Under the pieces are notes generated by a model. That model saw nothing but the letters and a program-made list of their open reading frames with translations, had not been told where the DNA came from and did no database searches. From positions 310,001 to 374,000 of the forward strand of contig CAJZBQ010000003.1 in the NCBI GenBank assembly GCA_914767885.1: DNA of 64,000 bases, given 5' to 3'. Positions 11,334-19,079 of the stretch are shown one piece after another. The stretch's first letter is position 1, and every line of letters starts with the position of its first letter. The position numbers and the translations under genes are program-made. The stretch comes from Blepharisma stoltei (lineage: Eukaryota; Ciliophora; Heterotrichea; Heterotrichida; Blepharismidae).

Positions 11334-14300
11334 ATGTTCGTTGCGAAAGCCATGAGCCTTGTAAAAGGAAGGGCAGTGGACAAACCCGGCTGGGTCTATC
11401 TGGGTCTATTGGGATTATTGGGTCTATCTGGCAGTCTGGCTCTATCTGGAAGTCTGGCAGTCTGGGTCTATTGGGTCTATCTGGAAGTCTGGCAGTTTGG
11501 AAGTCTGGCTCTATCTGGAAGTCTGGCAGTCTGGGTCTATCTGGCAGTCTGGCAGTCTGGAAGTCTGGAAGTTTGGGTCTATTGGGTCTATCTGGCAGTC
11601 TGGAAGTCTGGATCTATTGGGTCTATCTGGCAGTCTGGAAGTATGGAAGTCTGGGTCTATCTGGGTCTATTGGGTCTATCTGGCAGTTTGGGTCTATTGG
11701 GTCTATTGGGATTATCGGGTCTATCTGGCAGTCTCGGAATTTGGCAGTCTGGGTCTATCTGGCAGTCTGGGTCTATCAAAATAAGAATTCTAATTATAGT
11801 CTTATAGTTTTAGCAAAGATTGTAAAGGAGTTGTATTAATAATAAATAAAATTTAATAAAATAAAAATATATAACGATCTCACCCCCTCAATCTTCATGT
11901 CTATTGCAACAAAAATGCAATTTTTTAATATAAAATTTTATATAAAAAAAATGAAAATTTTCATGTCTCTTGCAACAAATTATATACATTAAAATGGCGA
12001 CACTTGCCAACCTGCCCTCTTGGCGCAGTAGTCCAGACCTTATGGTTACGGCGAGCTTGGACTAACTCCGAGCCGAGAATCAGACGCAGGCTCAAGAAGT
12101 GTGTATCCGGGTAGGTTTTGGCTGCTTTCCTGTGATTGGAATGGAGGTGTTCAACAACTTCCTTTGGATCCGAGGGACCCATGGACATTCCTCTACCGAG
12201 AAACTGGGGGTATCGGCCCAGGCCACATGGGAACAGTATTTTTCCTGTAGCTGTCGAAGAGAGGCACTTTAATACTGAATAGACTCCAAGGATCCTTGGA
12301 ATCAAGCTACTCCAATCGCCCGTAGCAGGACTGTAGAAATCGATAAGCCGCCCACTCAAGACTGAAGCTGCAAGGCAGAAGGTACCGGAAGGGCACTCGT
12401 AAGATGGATAGACCCTCTGGGCTGGAATCGAAAAGCGGTAGAACCTTCTGTACGGGAGGTCTTTGGTGACTACATCACCAATATGGGCGCATCTTAATTT
12501 TTCCCGTACTTTTTAGCTAGATAAGTTTAATAAAATGGCGAGCGATGACAATAGCCGTCAAAATCTCGATGAGAAGGTCATTGACACGCCTAGAGCAGCG
12601 CTGTTTTATGGTTTTTTTTAGAAATTCACCTAGAGAAAAATGCATCATTTACTTTTATCTTTCATATACATGAAATGGCGTATGACATCCGGCACGTCCT
12701 CTCGTGTGACGGTAACCCATGTATATCCGGGCATGGTTTTCAGGAGAATTGATTTTAGCCCAACAGTATCGGGAGCTCAGAGGCGATGAGCGAGCACACA
12801 GACCCGCTGATTTGTGGCCTGATCCATGGGCAGTTAATCATGAATCCTTTTTTCCAGTAGCACCCTAGCCAGTGGGCGCTCGATCTGGAGCAGGGTGATT
12901 TTCCCTGCTCAGGCTGCTCTTGATGGCTTTGCTTAGAATCACGGAAGTAGTTGAGTTTTTACTCAGGGATAACCTGCTAAAAGGGGAGGCAGGCTATACT
13001 CACAATCAGGCGGTCCCTCCGGTTAAAGGGCCCTTAAGTGTGGCGACACCGGCCAGGGTAGGAACAGTTGGCTTCGAAGGGCGAAGGGACTGAGTTGGAA
13101 ATGGTGGTGCCCAGCAAGGGTCTGCCGACACAAATAGGGCAACCCACTACCGAGAAACCAGGGGTTTCGGCCTACCAGAGGTGGAAGTCCACCCAATTCG
13201 CTTGTGCCAACACGCACTGGAAGTAGAGACTTTAAACATTCAGCATAACATTAACATTAGCATTAACATTATTATTACTTTTATCTTTCGCTTCAGTACA
13301 GCTTTCTTTTTTGGCGCCATTTTAATTACACTTTACAATATCAGCTTATATTTCAAAAATTACTGATTAAATTTTATTATTATTGCCTTTTAATTTTATC
13401 TGATTTTAAAAATTGTTTATAATAAACTAGCTCATTGTAATCAGATTCTGCTAAATATCATTATTAAGAATTTTAGACTAGCTATAAGTTATTCCTAATC
13501 AAATCTTATATATACTTAATTTAGAAAGATTTATCAAAGTATATAAAACAATTATAAATTGTATGATAGACCCAGACTGCCAGATAGACCCAGACTGCCA
13601 GATAGACCCAGACTTCCAGACTTCCAGACTGCCAGACTGCCAGACTGCCAGACTGCCAGACTGCCAGACTGCCAGACTGCCAGACTGCCAGACTGCCAGA
13701 CTGCCAGACTGCCAGATAGAGCCAGACTTCCAGATAGACCCAATAGACCCAGATAGACCCAGACTTCCAGACTGCCAGATAGACCCAATAGAGCCGGACT
13801 GACAGACTTCCAGACTGCCAGATAGACCCAATAGACCCAAATAGACCCAATAGACCCAGATAAAACCAATAGACCCAGACTGCCAGACTTCCAGATAGAG
13901 CCAGACTGCCAGATAGACTCAATAATCCCAATAGATCCGGATAGACCCAGCCGGGTTTGTCCAGGGCAGCGTTCAGAAATGTATATAAGGGTGTGCTTTA
14001 CTTGGTTTGGTGGAGCAATATTGGGTGGCCGACAGTATGTTCACATCATGGGAGATGGCTCGCTAAAATTGGAAAGTATATGGACTGGAAAACAATGTTG
14101 AAGCGTTATCCAAAGGCTAATAGTGATCTGCGGCCCTACAGGGGAACTCCATATAAGCAATTTAAGTTTAAGGAAGTTCAGGAATATTTTCCATTTTTCG
14201 ACCTTATATATTCAGATTTTACACTATTTGTTTGCTTTTCCGGAATAAATTTAGAGAATAAATTATCTCTTTCATCTATTATTTTTCTATTTGGAAACGC

Positions 14301-14430
14301 TTCTTTATTTTCCTTAAAATCTAAAGATTCTTTCTCTTCAAATCCTTCTACTGATCTATTTCTATACGGAAAGTTATCAACGCTCTTATTTGGTAAATTT
14401 ATATTTTTTTCTTTATTTTTAATTTCATAA
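11334..14430 (+). CDS. Probable mitochondrial protein, split by the 2.6-kb element; 3' end uncertain
   Basis: ATG at 11334 gives MFVAKAMSLVKGRA, a basic amphipathic, presequence-like start. After removal of 11377-13969 it continues AFRNVYKGVLYLVWWSNIGW..TVCSHHGRWLAKIGKYMDWKTMLKRYPKAN. The junction is in frame (G|CG = Ala). From about 14175 the frame runs into low-complexity Phe/Leu/Ser sequence that is the antisense of the convergent gene at 14136-14801. The first in-frame stop is at 14430, but the true end is probably earlier or involves an undetected IES. Family unknown. Confidence 0.45.
11396..11780. repeat. Minisatellite, left arm
   Basis: Tandem array of variable units built from GGGTCTATCTGG, CAGTCTGG and AAGTCTGG. 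It is open in all three plus frames, which creates long artificial ORFs rich in GLSGSLAVW. It is the inverted partner of the array at 13564-13946. Confidence 0.9.
11990..12530 (+). mobile_element. SINE-like element, family A, nested
   Basis: GC-rich block starting TTAAAATGGCGACACTTGCC and ending near ACATCACCAATATGG. The 5' part contains TGGCGCAGTAGT, close to a Pol III A box. Related copies lie at 16487-16985 (plus), 35541-36099 (minus) and 55897-56587 (minus). It lies inside the 2.59-kb IES. No target duplication could be defined confidently for this copy. Confidence 0.65.
12664..13274 (+). mobile_element. SINE-like element, family B, nested
   Basis: 611-bp GC-rich element flanked by a perfect 15-bp direct repeat, TTACTTTTATCTTTC (12649-12663 and 13275-13289). 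It starts ATACATGAAATGGCGTATG and ends in a short CATTAACATTAG-type microsatellite tail. A second copy is at 57328-57958. The target duplication plus simple-repeat tail indicate LINE-type (target-primed) retroposition. Confidence 0.8.
13564..13946. repeat. Minisatellite, right arm (inverted)
   Basis: Units of CAGACTGC, CAGACTTC and CAGATAGACC, the reverse complement of the left array, including a run of about a dozen pure CAGACTGC 8-mers near 13622-13710. With the left arm it could form a very long cruciform or hairpin. Confidence 0.9.
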
Positions 14431-14801
14431 AATTTGTTCCAGTCAACTGCTCTGCATTCCGAGCATCTATATTCATTATGCTTTATTAAATTCAGACATT
14501 GCTTGCATCTAAACTCAGATTTACTTTCGCTCAAATTGCTTCTCTCATCAATATATGATTTAAAAGATTTTTCACGATTAATTCTCTCAATTCATAATCT
14601 AGTATCACTTTCAACTTGTTCTCCAGCGAATTTAGAGTATCTTTTCAGTTTATCTCAATCAATTTCTGTCATATTTTTATTAATTTCTTTGTAATTCTCA
14701 TTTTTCTCATAGATCACTAATATAGGATACATAATTCTATTAGCCAAAATTCATGCTACTTCTAGTCATCTAACTCTCCCTCTTTTTTTGGAGATTATCA
14801 T
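14136..14801 (-). CDS. Hypothetical protein with a four-Cys zinc-ribbon-like motif (221 aa)
   Basis: ATG at 14801; frame PMIISKKRGRVRW..EVAWILANRIMYPIL... with four UGA-Trp in this part and one more near the end (GKYS-W-TSL). A compact FRCKQCLNLIKHNEYRCSEC segment carries two CxxC pairs, as in a small zinc ribbon. The C-terminus is acidic/basic and low in complexity. The TAG stop at 14136-14138 lies within the convergent gene, so the two 3' ends overlap by about 295 bp if both stops are right. Function unknown. Confidence 0.6.
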
Positions 14802-14996
14802 TGGATGAATTTCCCATTTTGGGTAAATTAGTATTCCTTTAAATTAGAACAAAATTATAATTTTATAAATGCTTTGATGGAGTCAAAATAAAAATTTTAC
14901 CTATAATTTTCATTTTTGAAATTTTAGCACAATTAGCGTGCCATTCAAGCTATGTTGACATTTAAATCATTAAATTGAATTTTTTTTGGTTACAAT

Positions 14997-16199
14997 TTAA
15001 AGGAGGATAAGGTTTTTCTTATAGCCAAATTCCTCAAATAATATCCACTTATCATTAATTCGAACAAATGAATAATAAAAGCAGCCATTAAAGGCAATAA
15101 AACTTTTCAAGCTATAAACCCTGCGATGCTGAATCTCCAAAGGAATATATCGTAAAATGGTTGCTATGCTTTCGGTTGAGGGTCTTTTATTCCAATCAAT
15201 TTGAAAAAATAGAATAGAAGAAGTTTCTAAGGTTCCAAGCTCTTCTTCTATACAAAATAGTCAGTCTTCAGAGCTTTTTAATCGTGAAGAGAGGAGCTTA
15301 AAAGTTACAGCTCCTTTTATATCAAATGAAAATATAGAGCCAGGCCTATTGGAGTGCTCGGGATATCTAATAGTTTGTAGCCTAGCAATAATAAATTCTA
15401 ATAGTTGAATTGGAGATGCACATAATTAAATATAGCGTCTGAACGCTTCTCAGTCTGATACGCCGTCTTTCAAGGATGGATTTTACCTTAAAGAGAAGGG
15501 TGATATGGAAGTTGGAAAGTGGTTGTCTAGGAATGTCTATAGGTAATGCCTAGACAAATCGGGCAATACATCAGCGTGAAACCAAGAGTTATGCACTGGG
15601 CTACGTGCTTTCCCTTTTCGCCAAGAGTCAACCAGAATAATCCAATTTTTTTGATTTTTGTGTGGGCAATCCTTGCCCTCTTACACATCAGCGTAAAGCA
15701 AGGCCGCACAAATCCGAAGACTGCCCACTCAAGAATGGTGCCGAAAGGGAAGCCGTCCTTTGTGGGAGGCACAGTCGCAAAGTGGTTGAATCTCCGTTAC
15801 GGAGATCCTCTCGGTGGTTGTTTAAAAATTAGGTGAAAGCCTGTTTGTAATATTTAGATTAAGAATTGGAGATGCACCAAAGCGGGTAAGATCTTTTGGG
15901 ATAAATGCACATAATGAATCGAGCAGGAGTGGACCTGGAATCTTGCTGGGATACTTATATTTATACAATAAGCTCTAAATTATAGTTGCCTTAATTTTAT
16001 CTTCTAGTGTTTGTTCGTCGCAATTTAATCCCAAGAAATAATCAGCCGCATGATCAATTACAAATAAAGCTTGAAATAGACTTGTAATTGTTGAGAATTC
16101 TATATTATTTCCAATTGTGAACATAATTAACCCGTCAATATCTTTTTCTTCGCATATGCTTATCTCTTGATTATTTATCATGAAGTCCTTTCTGCTCAT
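14997..16199 (-). CDS. Inactive ubiquitin-specific-protease-like protein (243 aa)
   Basis: After removing a SINE-type IES (15407-15862) and a 15-nt GC-AG intron (15975-15989), one frame of 244 codons remains. The N-terminal part GNNIEFSTITSLFQALFVI resembles the USP Cys box (GNTCYMNS..QALF) but has no Cys at the catalytic position. The C-terminal part IPLEIQHRRVYSLKSFIAFN and CFYYSFVRINDKWILFEE matches the USP His box, in which GGHY is replaced by GCFYY. Both the nucleophile and the His are missing, so it is a pseudo-protease, perhaps a ubiquitin-binding scaffold like the inactive USPs. One UGA-Trp occurs (SSEDW). Confidence 0.7.
15407..15862. mobile_element. IES, SINE-like, 15-bp target duplication
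   Basis: 456-bp GC-rich insert with GAATTGGAGATGCAC at both sides (15407-15421 and 15863-15877). Its interior (GACTGCCCACTCAAG, AAGTGGTTGAATCTCC) resembles the short insert at 49982-50154. Removing one repeat copy plus the insert restores LTRFGA-SPIQLLEF in the USP-like gene. The repeat contains no TA. Confidence 0.85.
15975..15989 (-). other. 15-nt intron with GC-AG ends
   Basis: On the minus strand GCAACTATAATTTAG, preceded by AAG. It contains the only in-frame stop (TAG) of the USP-like gene; removing 15 nt joins KIK to SLLYKYK in frame. GC-AG is the usual rare variant of GT-AG introns. Confidence 0.65.
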
Positions 16200-16486
16200 T
16201 TAAATTAAATATTTACTCTTTTGGGTCTAAAATTTCGCATTTATCATAATTAAGAAGCTTTTAAAATAATATTTTTTAGAAATGATTATAAAATTGTTAG
16301 GTGTTATTCAAAGTATAAAATTTTGAAAGAATAATTTTAATTATCTCATAAGCGTCAATTATCATTACAACCAAAGCAATCTATGTAATTGCAATTAAAT
16401 AAATTATAATTAAAGTAAGTGGCAAAATCATCTAATATTTTGTGTAAATAATAAGTATTGAATAAGTCTAGCTACATATGTCTTAT

Positions 16487-16985
16487 ATGTGCATTAAAAA
16501 TGGCTGCACACGCCAACTACTCTCTTGGCGCATTAGTCTAGACCTTATGGCAACGGCGAACTGAGACGGACTCCCAGTCAAGAATCAAGTACAGGCTCAA
16601 GAGATGCGCATCTGGGTAGGTTTTAGGCTGTTTTCTGTGGTTGGAAATGGAGCTGCTCAACAATGTCCTTTTGGATCCTAGTATCCATGGGCATTCCTCT
16701 ACCGATAAACTGGGGGTTTCGACCCAGACCTCAGAGGAGTAATTTTTTGCTGTTGCTGTCGAAGGAAGGCACTTCAGCACTAGATAGAATCCAAGGAGCT
16801 GAGCAGTCTGCAGAAATTCAAGACTGAAACTGCAAGGCAAGGAGGAGACAGAAGGTACCAGAAGTGTTTACCTTCAGGGGAAAGACCCTCTGATTTGAAG
16901 TCGAAAAGGTTTGGAACCCTCATATTGGAGGTCTATGGTGTCTGTATCACCAATATGACTAACGCCTGTCATTAATAACCTAACC
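16487..16985 (+). mobile_element. SINE-like element, family A, intergenic
   Basis: GC-rich block, TTAAAAATGGCTGCACACGC to the TGTATCACCAATATGAC region, with flanking TATGTCTTAT at 16477-16486 and 16986-16995. It is homologous along its length to 11990-12530. It lies upstream of the USP-like gene and interrupts no frame. Confidence 0.7.
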
Positions 16986-16995
16986 TATGTCTTAT

Positions 16996-17363
16996 TAAAT
17001 CATCTTTATCAATTTTTCAACAAATTCTTAATTATTAAATTTTAACTATTATCCATTAATTTTATTTTAATTTTCTGGTAAGATCCATAGCTCTTATATT
17101 TATTCTCTAAATTATAATCAAAGACTAATCATCATTGATTTCACTTTCTCGTTAACATATTTATTGATTTAATCTGAAAAGCGAAAGTAAAAATTTTTGT
17201 TGAATTATAATTAAATCAGGAATAAATAGCAATTAAATTAATTGCATTTCCAATATTTAGCTCTTTGCTACTAATAAATCTGAAGATATAATTTAATTAT
17301 CATTTATTAATCTATTTATTCCAATAATACCAAATAAGTGGATAATATAAATCATAAATCAGT
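16996..17363. other. Intergenic AT-rich region
   Basis: Spacer before the small TPR gene. No coding or structural signal was recognised. Confidence 0.4.
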
Positions 17364-18307
17364 ATGGACAAGAAAGCGGTAATATATGCAAAAGCGCGAG
17401 CCAAGGCATATCTGGAGAAAAACATTCTCCATAAAGCTATGAGAATCTACAAACTCATATAACTCATGCACCTTAATAGATCTCTATACCCCAGCAGAAT
17501 ACCGACCAGAAAAAAATATGGTACAGGGCACCAGCTTTATACAGTATAAGTCTGATTGGGTACCTTAAAACCATTAACGGAGACTTGCCATTTTCGTTTT
17601 TTTACTTTTCAAAAAAAACTGAAAGTACAAATTAATTTTGGAAATTAAAATGGATGGCCAATAATGATCTAAATAAATTTCAGGGGCTATACTAAAAAAA
17701 GTTCCTGATGATTATGACTCCAACAATAACTTACTCCCTCCGTGAGTGAACAAAAAATTTTGTTCACTCACAGAGTTTTTTTTTTTAAATTTTAAAAAAA
17801 TCCTATTTGCAAAAATTGAAAAACAAATATTAATCTAATTTATAAAATTTATGTTTTAAAACGCAACTTGTTTAAAATTAAACAGAATTAGCTCGAGATT
17901 TCATTATGCTAATTATCACTTATATATCAAATTTTTTCCATTCAAAATTTTTTTTTTCACTCAAAGAGGGTGAGTTTTTGGTAAAAAAATAGCGATTTTT
18001 TAATGGTTTTGTCACTTACGGAGGAAGGGAGTTAGGAATAATCTATGCTGAAACATTTATGCCTGTGGATGCATTTAGGCATTTTTTTAGAGCTATCGCA
18101 GCCCAAAAGGTTAAAGGCGAAGCTTGAATAAACATGGGAGTCGTTTTCGAGAGATTCGGAAAATTAAATGAAGCAAAAATTGCCTATGAAACCGCATTTT
18201 TATTGAAAGGCACTGAAGAAGCAGCTAAAGATAAAATTGAAAAAATAGGCACTGTGAAAAAAAGTTTAATTTCTTTTGTCCAGTCAGCATCAGACCTAGT
18301 ACTTTAA
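17364..18307 (+). CDS. Small TPR protein (136 aa), split by two IESs
   Basis: The germline sequence gives only a 32-codon frame from MDKKAVIYAKARAKAYLEKN. Removing 17457-17688 (ATA repeat) and 17731-18031 (TTA repeat) yields 411 nt in one frame: KAMRIYKLI-LKKVPDDYDSNNNL-GIIYAETFMPVDAF. The result shows a regular TPR pattern, for example GEAWINMGVVFERFGKLNEA with the W/G/A spacing of the motif, and includes one UGA-Trp in that Trp position. This supports both IES boundaries. It ends SDLVL then TAA. It is a two- to three-repeat adaptor of unknown partner. Confidence 0.75.
17457..17688. other. IES, 232 bp, ATA-bounded
   Basis: Flanked by ATA at 17457-17459 and 17689-17691. Stops in all frames. 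Removal joins YKLI to LKKVPDD in the small TPR gene. No terminal inverted repeat noticed. Confidence 0.7.
17731..18031. mobile_element. IES, family-a MITE, TTA-bounded
   Basis: 301 bp. Left end TTA-CTCCCTCCGTGAGTGAAC, right end GGAGGAAGGGAG-TTA. Next to the left end is a hairpin GTGAGTGAACAAAAAATTTTGTTCACTCAC. The AT-rich core includes the family-typical CATTATGCTAATTATCACTT and CATTTTAAAACG-like blocks. Excision leaves one TTA (Leu) and keeps frame. Confidence 0.9.
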
Positions 18308-18449
18308 ATAATACAATTATCAAATAAATTTAAAAGCAAAGAATTCTTATAATATACTTAGATTTGAATTTTGGTGGATATAAAATAAATAGATATAATA
18401 CTTCAGAAAAATAATTTAAAATTAATTTTAAAATTCCTAACAGATAGGT

Positions 18450-19079
18450 ATGCTGCCTAGCTTTGTGGCATCAATTATTTTTCTTGTTTTCTGAAATATT
18501 TTAGCAGCTTTCTGCTCAGACGCTATGTTGAATTGAAACAAAATATCTTAAAAAATGGAATTTGAAGAATCAAAATTTGAGTATTAACTAAATCAAAACA
18601 ATTTATAATGAACTTCTCGAAATAAAGTTAATATTTTTGTCATTAATTTTTGATATATTAGCCTGCTATTAGTGTTAATCATAGCAGATTTTGCTAGTCT
18701 AAGTATTTATACAGTCTTAATAAATTTTGCATTATTTATCTTTTGTCTGATTTGAATGAAATGGTTTCTAACGATTTATACTAATGAAAGGAATTATTTA
18801 CATTGCCTCAAATATTATAAAATTAATATTTTAATATCTAAAAGATACAAATATTTTTATTTTTCATTGAGTTTATATCTATTTTTAAATTTTTACTCAA
18901 TATTTTTAAGATCATTTTATTTTTTTCTAGAAAACCGAGCTAATTTAACATATTCTTATAATTTTAATTTTATTACAATCTTATTTATTTTATTTTCTAA
19001 AATCATAATATCAACTAATATCTCTCATTTAGCAGTTGGCTGCCGTATTCCTATTCTTTATGATGGAAGACAATTATAA
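18450..19079 (+). CDS. Hypothetical membrane protein (174 aa), split by an IES
   Basis: Start MLPSFVASIIFLVFWNILAAF is signal-like. Removing 18549-18653 joins NWNKIS to YISLLLVLIIADFASLSIYT and gives 175 codons. Three UGA-Trp are used. Four or five hydrophobic segments with aromatic residues follow. The stop at 19079 overlaps the first ATG of the phosphatase gene (19060) by 20 bp, so that gene may start at the later ATG at 19093. No family recognised. Confidence 0.5.
18549..18653. other. IES, 105 bp, TA-bounded (inferred)
   Basis: TA at 18549-18550 and 18654-18655. Very AT-rich, with stops. Its removal is the only simple way found to join the signal-like N-terminus to the following hydrophobic frame; there is no homologue to confirm it. 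Confidence 0.5.

Larger units (their letters stand above)
11377..13963. mobile_element. 2.59-kb compound IES with minisatellite terminal inverted repeats
   Basis: Left end TGGACAAACCCGGCTGGGTC and right end GACCCAGCCGGGTTTGTCCA are perfect inverted repeats, continued inward by long inverted minisatellite arms (11396-11780 and 13564-13946). It is flanked by AGGGCAG at 11370-11376 and 13963-13969, a 6-7 bp target duplication. It carries at least two GC-rich SINE-like insertions inside (about 11990-12530 and 12664-13274). Removing one AGGGCAG copy with the element rejoins a coding frame. No transposase gene was seen, so it is non-autonomous. Confidence 0.85.

Noticed and set aside
11334-11839. 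Long overlapping ORFs rich in GLSGSLAVW
   Set aside because: They arise from a minisatellite whose unit stays open in several frames; the inverted arm at 13499-13931 gives the same peptides on the other strand.
12664-13274. Autonomous LINE with reverse transcriptase
   Set aside because: Only about 600 bp with no long ORF; it can only be a non-autonomous, SINE-like copy.
15527-15836. 81-aa and 96-aa ORFs within the SINE-type insert
   Set aside because: Short, on both strands of a GC-rich retroelement removed from the USP-like gene; no protein family recognised.
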